A stretch of DNA of 64,000 nt from Incurvaria masculella (GCA_946894095.1 OX335650.1:7068001-7132000); one strand, 5' to 3'. Counted from the first letter of the stretch, positions 21,405 to 31,590 are shown. The notes: a model not told the origin generated them from the letters alone. Numbers and translations are program-made.

Positions 21405-21995
21405 CTCTCGGTGTTCTGTCGTCTCTATCACGGAGATTGCATAACGCAAAATAAGTATCAACCGATCCTCTAGATCCTTTATCAATAGAATCTGTAGACT
21501 ATGGAATATCCCCATCCTACCTATAAATTCAAATTCAAATTCAAATCAAGAGAACGAACCGTTTCTCAAACTCATTTCTCTGCCGCATTGCCAGGATATG
21601 GAACTGTCTACCGGCGGATGCCTTTCCTCATACCTATAACCTGGGAGTCTTCAAGCGTAATTTGAAAAAGCTCGAAAGCTCAGCCATAGTCCGCAAATCC
21701 GCTGGCATAGCGCCTCGCTGAGCGTGGTTTCGCGAGGCGAGGTGTTTTCGGCTTTTCTGAGCACCTTTGGTCCTTAGCACAGCCACCCATACCGGTTTTT
21801 CATAAAAAAAAAATTGAATACACTCCCTTCCGAGAAATTTCCCCCAATGTACAACATGGGGTCCTTGAAACATGGTGTGAAGAGGCACCTGGCCGGCAGA
21901 CATGATTTTTGCAATTCCCGTGCAAGCTCGAAAGCCCATGGACGTCATCGGATACCTCTTGTGTAAAGACCTGTCGTGTGCCATATGTTGCGCTT
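21405..21995 (+). pseudogene. LINE C-terminal fragments, composite
   Basis: Three pieces. About 21410-21530 resembles the LINE stretch at 46860-47030 (CCGATCCTCTAGATCCTTTA). 21548-21770 translates as IARIWNCLPADAFPHTYNLG then VFKRNLKK, a classic LINE ORF2 end. 21800-21995 repeats the FPP-N---GS-K block with CCATATGTTGCGCTTAA. The middle piece appears inserted in the outer one. Confidence 0.6.
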
Positions 21996-22110
21996 AAGGC
22001 GCCTATATCCCATAGCGTAAAGTCAAGAATGCGCGCGACGGAATCTAGCCAGTGCCATCATGTCAGCGTACCCTACGCACGTTTCGCGCGCTCCGTCCCC
22101 GCTCGGCAAG
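21996..22110 (+). repeat. Dispersed repeat, copy 2 (partner 20025)
   Basis: Same order of blocks as 20025-20135, directly after a LINE 3' end and directly before the GACG element. Confidence 0.7.
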
Positions 22111-22122
22111 GTAAATTTTGTC

Positions 22123-22475
22123 AAAAAACCGGCCAAGTGCGAGTCGGACTCGCACACGAAGGGTTCCGTACCATCGTAAAAAAAAAACAAAAAAAACACG
22201 TTTTTTGTATGGGAGCCCCCTTTAATTTTAATTATTTTTTAATCTTACCTATTTGTTGTTGTAGCGGCAAAATAAATACACACTCTGTGAAAATTTCAGC
22301 TGTCTACCTGTTACGGTTACTGAGATACAGCCCTGTGACAGACGGACAGACGGACGGACGGACGGACGGACGGACGGACGGACGGACGGACGGACGGACG
22401 GACGGACGGACGGACGGACAGCGGAGGCTTAGTAATAGGGTTCCGTTTTCACCCTTTGGGTACGGAACCCTAAAA
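22123..22475 (+). mobile_element. GACG-microsatellite element, longest array
   Basis: Starts AAAAAACCGGCCAAGTGCGA and ends TTTGGGTACGGAACCCTAAAA. Between 22338 and 22420 lies an almost pure GACG array (about 20 units). The terminal GGGTTCCGTACC motifs occur inverted near both ends. Five copies in the window with different array lengths. No protein: the TDGRTDGR frame is the array itself. Confidence 0.8.
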
Positions 22476-22554
22476 ATAAAAAAGAAGATATTTTAACAGC
22501 AAGGGACATCCCCCTCGTACCTCGTTATGGCTGAAAGGTATAAGATGTTTTTTA

Positions 22555-22710
22555 TGAATGAATGAATAAATTCTTTATTGTGCATAAACAAAAATACAAT
22601 TTCAGAGAAAACTTACAGCAAAACAACAATACTGCACAAAGGCGGACTTATCACTAAGAGTGATTTCTTCCAGTCAACCCTTGGGGTGATGAGGAAAGGC
22701 AATAGAAATA
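22555..22710 (-). mobile_element. LINE 3' end, minus strand
   Basis: Complement of the 49205-49345 sequence: GATAAGTCCGCCTTTGTGCA, then TGCACAATAAAGAATTTATT and a (TCAT)n-like tail. Non-coding 3' part only. Confidence 0.65.
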
Positions 22711-22845
22711 TCTGTAGGTAGGTGACACACTAGAATTTGAAAAGGAAAAATAATAATAACTCCATAAACATACATATACCATAATATATACATATTTATA
22801 CATATAATTGAATTTACTATATGAATATATAATTGAATATATATT

Positions 22846-23272
22846 GAGCGGCTCGTAGCCTAGTGGCGCGGGGACTGGCCTAGCGTACCAGAGACCTGGG
22901 TTCAATACCGACATGCACCACTGTCTTTCTCTTTCCGAGTTCGATAAGTGCATTTTCATCACGAATGCGAGCTGCTCCATGGTTCGGAATCCATGTAAAA
23001 CTGTAGGCCCCCTTCCCCTACTAGGTGGTAGGGTTTAAGCCCGCCCGGGTTGGTACCATCGCATTGGATGAAAAGATGGTCGAAGCGGTAATGAGAAATT
23101 GTCCGTGTTTTCCATCCAGTTCAATGTAGCCGTGCTCATAAAGGGATGGTCCTGGCATGGCACCAAATTCCTTCGGGAATGTGGTGTATTGGGCTAATAT
23201 CATAACGGTAGTTGTGTGGTATTAGCCATCCATGTCGGGTCGCATAAAAAAAAATAAAAAAAATACTAATAT
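22846..23272 (+). mobile_element. tRNA-headed SINE, full-length reference copy
   Basis: The most complete tRNA-type copy. Head with box A (TAGCCTAGTGG, 22856) and box B (GGTTCAATACC, 22899), the two internal promoter elements of RNA polymerase III. Then the linker CTTTCTCTTTCCGAGTTCG, a body with GGTACCATCGCATTGGATGA and TTCCATCCAGTTCAATGTAG, and the conserved tail GTATTAGCCATCCATGTC followed by an A-rich end. Ten or so further copies or pieces occur in both orientations. The spacing and sequence of the boxes point to a tRNA ancestor; which tRNA is not resolved. Confidence 0.85.
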
Positions 23273-23398
23273 ATATAATACAATACACTAATACATATTA
23301 TTATATCCACAAACCAAGGGAAAAAAAAAACCTATAATACCGTTTACCATTGATTCTAAAATCTGTACTATTAGAAGGGCAATAAAATTAAATATATA

Positions 23399-23822
23399 CA
23401 GGGTGTCCCAAAAGTCATGGTCCAAACGAACTGGGGTGATAGAGGAGCTTATTTGCTATCATAATCACCAGGGATGTAGTTACCGCATTCTTAGTAGTTT
23501 AGAAGTTAGAGCACTTTTTACTGATTTATTAATATAAGCTCCAATTCAAAGAAAAAAAATATTAAAAAAATACAACATTGTGTTTATGTATTATTTTATT
23601 TCTGTGATGTGTTAAGTAGTGATGTGTCTTTTTATTAAAAATGTTTCCACTAAGTTAGCTTTCATAATGTTCTTGTAGCAAATACATTTTAGAAAACCAA
23701 TATTAAATCCATAAAAAATATCTGAACTTCGAATGAAGATTATCAAAAAAAAATGTTCTACCGAAAAGTGAACCGATGTTGAAAAAACTTCTGCCATTCA
23801 TGCCCATTCTAACAAGGTATAA
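23399..23822 (+). repeat. Left terminal inverted repeat of mariner
   Basis: About 424 bp complementary to 25402-25824. The outer third is nearly identical. The inner part carries small indels (for example around GTTAAGTAGTGATGTGTC). It ends with TCTAACAAGGTATAA on both sides. Confidence 0.9.
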
Positions 23823-24236
23823 ATCATCAGTCAACCTTTAATGCGATTGGATTTTTAATGGTAATTACTGGAACACTAGCTATTGACGTGACCGCGCTGT
23901 TTTGAGAACAGGATAATCTGCATGTGATGCGGCCGGTAGAAATAACTTAAAACAATAGAAATAACTGGAAATCTCGTCTGGTTCCGTTTCCCACTAATCC
24001 TCCCCCCTTCCCCTTACCTTACCTCCCTTATCTCTTTGAGCTGCTCCTACCTAGCGCCCAGCTCAGTGACTCGCTAACTGCTTGTAACTACGCACACATA
24101 TTCTCGTTCTCGTTTAAATATCCCACGACTTGCCTTGTGTTTATTGACTTCATCAGTGACCAGTGTTAAGACCTGTGTTTATTATTTGGACTCCGTTTTT
24201 GCTCGTGGTTTGGAGACTTTAGTTGCTGCTCTGAAG

Positions 24237-25301
24237 ATGCCGCATCAGTATACGCCGCGTGAATATGCAGAAATGCATTTCATTTATGGGTTCTGTGATG
24301 GCAACGCTCGACGTGCTGCAAGAGAATACCAAAATCGATTTCCGAATCGCCAACGTTACCCCGATCACCGAGTGTTCATACGTGTGCATAACGCTTACAT
24401 GCAAGGCGAAATACCTGGTGCTCCACGCGTAGAAGGACGACCTGTGGTCGACGGGGAAGAAGTGCTTGCCATGGTTCGGGAGGACCCGACTATAAGCATA
24501 CGAACCATCTCACGACGTAGTGGCGTTCCAAAGTCTACAGTACAACGGATGTTGAGAAGGAACCGTCTACATCCCTACCACGTGCAACGTGTGCAAGCCC
24601 TCCTGCCCGCTGACTACGCTCATAGGGTGGCGTTTTGCAGAGAAATGCTTCGGAAGTCGCGAGAGGATGCACAGTTCTTCGACAACATTTTGTGGAGCGA
24701 TGAATCAACATTTAAACGGCTTGGGATCTTCAATATTCACAATCTTCACTCTTGGGCAGTAGTAAATCCAAGAATAATAAGAAACGACCGCTTCCAACAC
24801 CACTTCGGAGTAAACCTCTGGGCAGGCATACTAGGTGGAAGGCTCATTGGGCCGTTTGAGCTACCGCCGAGGCTCAATGGTCGACGGTACCTGCAGTTCC
24901 TGCAGCGAGACCTGGGTGAACTTCTGCAAGATATCCTGCCTGAGCAACAGGAGAGAATGTGGTTGCAGCACGACGGGGCACCAGCGCATTACACACGCAT
25001 CGTTCAAGACCACCTTATCAATGCATACCTAAATCGGTGGATAGGGAGAGGGGGGACAATCCACTGGCCAGCGCGCTCACCAGACCTTAACCCACTCGAC
25101 TTCTATGTTTGGGGATACTACAAAGAAATTGCCTACAGTAAGGAAAACGCAAACATACATCAGCTTCGGGACAAGCTACAAGCTGCCGCAGAGATAGTTC
25201 GGAACAATCATCGAGGCATGAGACTATTAAAAAGAAACTTTTTAAGGCGATGCCGTTTGTGTATCAGGGCTGGTGGCCGGCATTTTGAGCATTTAATGTA
25301 A
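24237..25301 (+). CDS. Mariner-type transposase, 354 aa, intact
   Basis: Cut-and-paste transposase that binds the inverted repeats and moves the element into TA sites. The start at 24237 (MPHQYTPREYAEMHF) is preferred because the family-like sequence begins there; an in-frame ATG at 24135 would add 34 unrelated residues. The N-terminal half carries DNA-binding helices, with a second helix-turn-helix at about residues 86-110 (ISIRTISRRSGVPKSTVQ). Catalytic acidic residues are visible: D155 in WSDES, D246 in LQHDGAPAH and D288 in SPDLNPLDFY, with 41 residues between the last two. A mariner-like WAV motif is at about 173. The third residue is D as in mariner (E in Tc1). D-D-41-D spacing has been reported for rosa-type elements. 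No internal stop or frameshift, so activity is possible. Confidence 0.93.
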   Translation: MPHQYTPREYAEMHFIYGFCDGNARRAAREYQNRFPNRQRYPDHRVFIRVHNAYMQGEIPGAPRVEGRPVVDGEEVLAMVREDPTISIRTISRRSGVPKSTVQRMLRRNRLHPYHVQRVQALLPADYAHRVAFCREMLRKSREDAQFFDNILWSDESTFKRLGIFNIHNLHSWAVVNPRIIRNDRFQHHFGVNLWAGILGGRLIGPFELPPRLNGRRYLQFLQRDLGELLQDILPEQQERMWLQHDGAPAHYTRIVQDHLINAYLNRWIGRGGTIHWPARSPDLNPLDFYVWGYYKEIAYSKENANIHQLRDKLQAAAEIVRNNHRGMRLLKRNFLRRCRLCIRAGGRHFEHLM

Positions 25302-25401
25302 AAAATAATGAAATAAACTGATCACACTGAACCCGCATTTTTTTCTTTTGAAGGTAATTTACTTCAATTACTGTCCATGTGTCAGAGAATTATTAACAAA
25401 T

Positions 25402-25824
25402 TATACCTTGTTAGAATCGGCATAAATAGCAGAAGTTTTTTCAGCATCGGTTCACTTTTCGGTAGAACATTTTTTTTTTATAATCTTCATTCGAAGTTCA
25501 GATATTTTTTATGGATTTAATATTGGTTGTTTAAAATGTATTTGCTACAAGAACAATATGAAAGCTATCTTAGTGGAATTTTTTTTAATAAAAAGACACA
25601 TCACTATTTAGGACAGCACAGAAAACAAAAAATAGATATACACAATGTTGTATTTTTTAAATATTTTTTTTCTTTGAATTGGAGCTTATATTAATAAATC
25701 AGTAAAAAGTGCTCTAACTTCTAAACTACTAAGAATGCGGTAACTACATCCCTGGTGATTATGATAGCAAATAAGCTCCTCTATCACCCCAGTTCGTTTG
25801 GACCATGACTTTTGGGACACCCTG
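25402..25824 (-). repeat. Right terminal inverted repeat of mariner
   Basis: Complement of the left repeat, starting about 100 bp after the transposase stop and ending at CCCTG before TA. Confidence 0.9.
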
Positions 25825-25854
25825 TATATATACAGTGAGAAAATTTTATCATCT

Positions 25855-28772
25855 TTACATTTCATTTAAGTAAAACTCCTTGACTTTAAGTTTGAAAGAG
25901 CTGATAGTTTGACAGGAGCGGACTGTGATCGGCAACGAGTTCCACAGACGTGCGGCATGAACAGTAAAGGAGTTTGAGAAAAAACACGTCGTATGGCGAG
26001 GAATCGCAAGGATACTGTCATTGCTAGATCGCAAAGGGAGACCATGTGAAGAGAGGTTCATAAACCGGGAACGAAGATATTCAGGAGAGTTAGGGTTATT
26101 TAGAATTCCGTAAAGAAGAATTAGTAAATGACAGTTCCTTCGGAAACGGATGGGTAGCCATTTAAGCTCTCGACGGTACTGCGATACATGGTCATATTTA
26201 CGCAGACCATATATGAAGCGAATGCAGAGATTCTGCAAACGATCCAGCTTGTCTAGGAGAACTTCAGTTATATCCAAGTAGCAAACATCTGCGTAGTCCA
26301 AAATCGGAAAGAGGAGAGTTTGCACCAAAGTAATTTTGGTTCGGACTGGGAGGAAATTCTGCAAGCGCTTTAAGGAGTGGGCGGCGGCAAAGATTTTTCT
26401 GCTGACCTCGTTTACCTGGGGCACCCACGATAAAGTTTCGTCAATGAAAATTCCTAAATTCTTTACTGTTTTGGAGTATGGTATGACAACTCCATTGTAG
26501 ATCACTGCTGGCAATGTGCTGTAATCAACCTTCGACAGAAGTCTAGGGCTGCCTATTATTATGGCTTGTGATTTGGTAGGATTTAACAGCAGGCCAAATG
26601 ATTTTGTCCAAGTTAAGATATGTTCCAGGTTCACATTCATTTCAGATACGGTATCTGACAGGTTATCTAAGGAGCAATGCAAATACAACTGTAAGTCATC
26701 GGCGTAAAGGTGGTAGAGAGAAGTAAGCAGATTCGTAATCAGATTTATAAAGATAGAAAACAACAAAGGAGATAACACGCCACCCTGTGGAACGCCAGCA
26801 GTCAAATCAGCCCAGTCAGAATATTCATTGTCCATCCTGATACACTGATGACGACCACGAAGGTATGAATCAAACCAGTCAAGCACTACCGGAGATAAGT
26901 TAAGTGTCCTTAGAATACCTAGCATAATGTCAAAGTCAACTGTATTGAATGCATTGCTGAAGTCCAGCAACGTTAAAACTGTAACATTCTTATTTTCCAT
27001 ATTTATACGGACATCTTCAGTGACTTTGACAAGGGCAGTGACAGTGCTGTGACCAGGTCGGAAACCTGACTGCATTAGGTTCAGTATGTGGTTATCGGTA
27101 AGAAAGTCGGCCAACTGCTGGTGAACAATGCGTTCCAAGATTTTTGACAAAACCGGTAAAATTGAAATAGGGCGATATTGGCTAAAAGAGGAGGGATTTG
27201 AAATTTTTGGCAGAGGAATAACATAAGCCCTTTTCCAGGTACTTGGAAAAGATCCACTGGAGAGGGAATGGTTTAAAATATAAGTTATTATTGGTAACAG
27301 TTCATCCAACAGTGGTAACAGCATGTCAAGGCTAATGCAGTCAGCACCAACAGCTTTTGTAGAAATGGAATTCAGGATCATCTTAACTTCACGGTCAGTG
27401 ACTGGGCGAAAAGTGAGTGAATTGTGCTCCGGAGTCGGTAAAGCTGAAAGCTGAAAAAGAGTTTGAAACTTTACCACTTGATCGATGGTGACAGGAGGAG
27501 AGGAAAAATGTCTATTAAGGGAGTTGATATCGATGTTATTTTTACTACAAGATGATTTCTTACCGACTCCAAGAGTTTTAAGAAACTTCCAAGCATTCAC
27601 GGGAGAGCAATTTTCGAGGGTATTGTGAATGTGGTGTCTTTGGGCATCTCTACACATCCTGTTACACCGATTCCTGAGCAGCTTGTACTTGGTGCGATTT
27701 TCGTCCGTGGATGTATGTCTTAGTTTAATTTTGGCTTTGTCCCTTTTCACCATCATTATCCGAATATTGTCTGTCAACCACGGAGCTGGAAAATGTTTTA
27801 CTCGTGTGGGACGAAGAGGTGCGTGAAGATCGAAGAGTGCAGTGAGTTTGGAGGTGAAGTCCTCGACCATCTCATCCGTGGAAGAGGAATTGAGTATAAC
27901 AGACCAATCCAAGCCACGCGCATCCTCCCTTAAGCGTTCGAGATTGATGTCCTTGAAGTTACGTTGCAAGAGAACCTTCCGTCTGATTTTAGGAGGGGGT
28001 CATGATGGGAGAAACCAGGCGCTGGGAGCTGACCATGTTCACTTACATGGTTAGGTGAAGAAGTAATAATCAAATCAAGCAAAGAAGGTTCACAATTAGG
28101 AAAATGATGTGTCGCATCCAGAGGAAGAATGTTCATATTGACTGAAGACACGAGGGACTTAAGTTTTCTAGCGCGGTGATCATCTTTGATCAAGCAGGTG
28201 TTGAAATCTCCCATGATAATAGTATGGTTGTACTCAGGGCAGCGTTCTTCAAGAAAAGACTCAAATGATGAAAAATAATTGATATTTAGATTAGGGCTGT
28301 AATAAACACCAATGAGGATTTTCGTATGATTGACGATGATTTCCAGAAAAAGGTATTCGGGTGATTCCGAATACTGAGTAGGAGACTGGGCAACTATCGT
28401 AAAAGGAATATTGCTTCGGAGGTAGATAGCAACACCACCGCAACCTTTCCCCGTTCTGTCATTACGGACCAGGTGGAACCCGGGAAGTGAAAAAGAAGTG
28501 GATGGTAATGTAGGCTTGAGAAAAGTTTCCGAAACAAATAACGCATGAATGTGCTTACTTGGAAATGTCCTGAGAAGGTCGGGGTAGTGGGAGGGTATGC
28601 TTTGAGCATTGATATGCACAAAGTTGAAGTTTTTGGGATATTTGGTAAATGTGAAGTCAAGTTGTTCATCTATAGGAAGAACACATCCACTGTCAGAAGT
28701 GTTGTCACTGAAAAATTCGTCAGAAGAGGTAATAGAAAAATAATTATCTGAATTGTCAGATATTGTGGACAT
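25855..28772 (-). pseudogene. LINE-beta ORF2: endonuclease plus reverse transcriptase, frameshifted
   Basis: Two overlapping minus-strand frames form one ORF2. The first (27930-28772, 280 codons) is an apurinic-like endonuclease with N55 in INAQS, E82 in SETF, GDFN at 188-191 and SHHD at 255-258 in place of the usual SDHD. The second (25855-27969, 704 codons) holds the reverse transcriptase: D336 in LLDFSNAF, PQGGVLSP at 394-401 and the catalytic YADD at 422-425, then a thumb and C-terminal region ending FKLKVKEFYLNEM. The frame changes near 27990-28003 within a C-rich run just after SHHD. The downstream frame is recovered by PPPKIRRKVLLQR, so a small deletion there is likely. Otherwise no stop codons, suggesting a young copy. 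A programmed frameshift is possible but unsupported. Confidence 0.88.
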
Positions 28773-29538
28773 AAATAAATATTTACTATAATATAATTAA
28801 ATATATATATATATATATATAAATCAATAAAAGATATATATATAGCTGCCGAACCGCAGGCAGTACCTCATCACCCGCCAGCATTGTGGAAAGTAAGAAA
28901 AAAAAACACATAATACAGGAAACATAAACAAACTGCAAAGGCACAAGAAAAGGATAACAAATATGAGACTTAAAACATATAGTAAAACACCTTGCAGAAA
29001 TAATCAATAGACTAAACAAAACCATTATCTCACAAGCAATGGAAAAAAAAATTAAAAATTTACTCTAATTAAATTATACAGACACAGGGAAATAGTATGC
29101 CCAGTAAAACACCACTTCTGAGACCTAAAAATACACAAAAGTATTCAAAACAAATGTTGATAAGTTTAAGGAAAAGAAAAAAATTAAAGGATTATGGCCT
29201 AAAATAATTAATTGATCGTAAAGTGGTTGCCCGAACAAGCATAAACGGCGAGAGCCTTTTCTTTCTCCGCTTGAGAAAATAAAAACACTATTGAGCACAA
29301 ACTATTGAATACACTCTGTGGTTACAAGAACCAAATTGTGACAAAGACTGAGTAGCACAGACTATTTAAGTACTTGAGTAAAATATTAGTTTGAGTGATA
29401 ATAAAAGCAAAACAAGTATATTATACATACAGACTTTCCAGAAACATTTCAGCACATCTGAAAACAATGTGCACAATTGTGAAAGTTTATCATTTTGCTT
29501 GGTTTAGTGCTTGTGTCCGTCAGAAGTAGCTCCGAAGT

Positions 29539-30300
29539 TCACTTAGCTTTCCCCTTGTTGATACGGTCCGAGGACCTGGGCTTCTGCCTATCAGCAACAC
29601 CATCGGCACCGCCTGAGACCGCAGGGTGTTTGTCGGTCAGCACCTTCAACGCAGCAGCCGTCACGATTTTGATGCGGGTTCCATCTTTCAACTGGATAAC
29701 GATGCGACCCTCTTGTGTCCAACTGTGCGCCATCCCGAAGTGCTTCCGCGCCGCAAGGAAGACGTTGTGTTGCGTCCGCGTAAGGAACTCAGACACTGTA
29801 ATGCCGGAGCCCTTTAGTGACGTTTTCGCCTTCCAAACCGCGGTACGGCTGCTGAGCTGTGTGAAGCGGACCAAAATTGCACGAGGGCGTGTCGGAGCCC
29901 GAGAATTCACTCCCAGACGATGGCACAGCTTAATACAGTCGCTACTGAAGTCTGCTAGCCCCATCTTACTGCGCGCTAGCACCACCACCTTCTGCGTCAA
30001 GTCATCAGTCTTGTCCTCGGCTACACCATGGATTAGTAGTACTTTCGCCCGCGACCTCATCTCTTGCGCGTCCACTACTTCCGCAAGGCCTGCCACCTGA
30101 GAGCGCACCACGCCCAGAGCCTTCCAGGCGAACTGCCTGAACAAATTGAAGTCCGCCGCCAATGTGGGGAGATCGGCCGGCTTGCTGCTGGTAGCTGACT
30201 TGAGTTGCGCCTCGAAAGAACTCATCCGCTCCTCCATCATTGTCTGCAGCTCTGCCACTTCCGTCGCTACGTCAATCACCCTCGACATGGCTACACGCAC
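29539..30300 (-). CDS. LINE-beta ORF1 protein (L1-ORF1p-like), 253 aa
   Basis: Nucleic-acid-binding chaperone-type protein that in related LINEs coats the element's RNA. Residues about 8-40 and 45-80 are heptad-like (VAELQTMMEERMSSFEAQL), consistent with a trimerising coiled coil. An RRM-like region follows with VLLIHGVAE (87-95), CHRLG (126-130) and RPRAILVRF (138-146). The C-terminal part contains FLTRTQHNVFLAARK (172-186), resembling the C-terminal domain of L1 ORF1p. No zinc knuckle is seen. Either Met1 or Met5 could start. It is intact and in the same direction as ORF2, 766 bp upstream of it, so it belongs to the same element. Family assignment is by motif resemblance only. Confidence 0.75.
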   Translation of the reverse strand: MRVAMSRVIDVATEVAELQTMMEERMSSFEAQLKSATSSKPADLPTLAADFNLFRQFAWKALGVVRSQVAGLAEVVDAQEMRSRAKVLLIHGVAEDKTDDLTQKVVVLARSKMGLADFSSDCIKLCHRLGVNSRAPTRPRAILVRFTQLSSRTAVWKAKTSLKGSGITVSEFLTRTQHNVFLAARKHFGMAHSWTQEGRIVIQLKDGTRIKIVTAAALKVLTDKHPAVSGGADGVADRQKPRSSDRINKGKAK

Positions 30301-30529
30301 TTAAAATGGTTTTGTGAATGTGAAATTCTGTTTCCTTGTTTGGAAAGAGTTATTTATGCTGGCAGGGTCTGCCTACACTACTGCATGTAGATAGCAGGTA
30401 CCACAACACTTTACAATAGTATTTAATATAATAACGTTACAATATTAATATATTTTGATAATAATCCAGCTGAGGTACAAAAACACGTCTATATTTTTCA
30501 ACTACCCACAGAGGAAAAAAGATTATTCT

Positions 30530-30752
30530 AAATAGAAAGATAACAGAAAAAATGGCTGTGAAAGGTAATAAAGGTCCTTTTAGAAATATTTTTTATTTCG
30601 ATGATCATACAAGTGTTTTGGACAAAATGGGGATGTGTACCTTCGCAAACGTACGTTCTATAAGCTCAGTATGTTTTCAATGTTTAACCACCAAAGGATT
30701 TACTATAATCGACTTCAGAAAAACGTTCATATTTAGGTATTTATTCCCCTCA
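30530..30752 (+). repeat. Dispersed repeat, copy 2 (partner 20200)
   Basis: Shares GATAACAGAAAAAATGGCTG, CGCAAACGTACGTTCTATAA and ATCGACTTCAGAAAAACGTT with 20270-20489. The open frame here is not recognised as a protein. Confidence 0.7.
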
Positions 30753-30808
30753 TTAAAAAAACATGCGTGTTTACCCAAGGATATGTTGCTGGCCTAGGAT
30801 ATGAGTAA

Positions 30809-31010
30809 CGTGTCCTACACTGGCGGCCGTGGACAGGCAAACGGAGTGTGGGAAGACCACCCGCCAGGTGGGAAGACGACGTCAAGTGCGTCGGCGGAAA
30901 GCAGTGGTTCCGTACCGCTGAGGGCCGGGAGGACTGGAGAAGGATTGGAGAGGCGTATGTCCAGCAGTGGGCGCAAACACGCTGACTGACTGACTGACAT
31001 GTTGCTGGCT
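30809..31010 (+). pseudogene. LINE C-terminus with (CTGA)n tail, copy 3
   Basis: Near-identical to 2459-2640: GVWEDHPPGGK-type codons in one frame, the REDWRRIGEAYVQQWAQTR-type end in another, then CTGACTGACTGAC. 5'-truncated. Confidence 0.72.
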
Positions 31011-31429
31011 GTCAAATAACTTATTGAAGTAGACTAGTCCGAATAATGCGTTATCTTCATAGACGGTATTGAATCTGTGTGTACCATAGCACTAGTCACG
31101 CTACGGCACACAACGTACATCTCAGCCTGCACGGGGAGCGAGCACATGCAAGCTGGTTTCTTAATTCAATTACCAAGACGAGGACGGTCGCAATCTGAGC
31201 CTCCGGGTCCGAAGCTGCCAACTTGAGTCGCCTGTCATTTGCGGTATCCTCAGTGGATTCCTGGTTTGCCCGGTGAAAAGATTCTGATCCGTTCCTTTAC
31301 AATGTTCTCATTGTTTATTTAGATTATAGGACGTGAATGCACGTACAATTAATAAATGCGACAGCCTTTGAGACTTGTGTTTCGAAATCAGCAAGGTTGT
31401 GTTAAGAAATGTCTAACGGAATAGAACTT
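31011..31429. other. Unassigned sequence
   Basis: Nothing recognised. Confidence 0.4.
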
Positions 31430-31590
31430 GTTTGAAAAATGTTACGGCTTTTCACGCAGAAGACGACTCAACGAACGTGGCGGATGCCTCCTTGATAACG
31501 GGCTGAATGATTAGCTCGAAACGTCAGAGAATGTCTCTTCCAACATTTTTTCAAACGTGTCTAACGACCGCGGTAATCTCAAAAATGGAA
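31430..31590 (+). mobile_element. Penelope-like terminal fragment with hammerhead-like motif
   Basis: Shares GAACGTGGCGGATGCCTCCT, GATTAGCTCGAAACGTC and GAATGTCTCTTCCA with 59347-59512 on the other strand. At 31491-31525 a stem GGGCT/AGCTC is followed by GAAACGTC and preceded by TTGATAA, resembling a hammerhead ribozyme core with two core differences and one extra base. Penelope-like elements are known to carry such motifs. There is no coding part here. Confidence 0.5.

Larger units (their letters stand above)
23399..25824 (+). mobile_element. Tc1/mariner-superfamily transposon, DD41D type, long TIRs
   Basis: A complete 2426-bp element flanked by TA (23397-23398 and 25825-25826), the universal target of this superfamily. 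Ends read CAGGGTGTCCCAAAAGTC in both inverted repeats. It contains one intact transposase gene. The outer 160 bp or so of the two repeats differ at about one position, so the insertion looks recent. It sits in the 3' region of LINE-beta and must be younger than it. Confidence 0.92.
23273..30420 (-). mobile_element. LINE-beta non-LTR retrotransposon interrupted by mariner
   Basis: Minus-strand retrotransposon: ORF1 (29539-30300), a 766-bp gap with an AT microsatellite (28796-28822), ORF2 (25855-28772) and a short AT-rich 3' region. A DNA transposon (23399-25824) splits the 3' region: LINE-like sequence ends at TATATA on one side and resumes on the other (TTTAATTTTATTGCCCTTCT on minus) toward a T/A-rich end next to the SINE tail. 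The 5' limit near 30420 is a guess. ORF layout (coiled-coil RNA-binding ORF1, endonuclease plus reverse transcriptase ORF2) fits CR1/Jockey-like LINEs. The exact clade needs a phylogeny. Confidence 0.8.

Noticed and set aside
22338..22420. Long plus-strand frame encoding repeated TDGR (in 21909-22496), as a repetitive protein
   Set aside because: It is a translation of the GACG microsatellite within a non-coding repeat. The opposite-strand copy at 38769 does the same.
22846..22925. A functional tRNA gene
   Set aside because: Box A and box B are present, but there is no convincing cloverleaf and the unit is the head of a dispersed SINE.
24135..24236. Extending the transposase start upstream to 24135
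   Set aside because: The 34 extra residues lack family resemblance. MPHQYTPREYAEMHF at 24237 is the natural N-terminus.
30552..30797. 81-codon frame as a conserved protein
   Set aside because: The related repeat at 20200 does not keep the frame, so conservation is at the DNA level.
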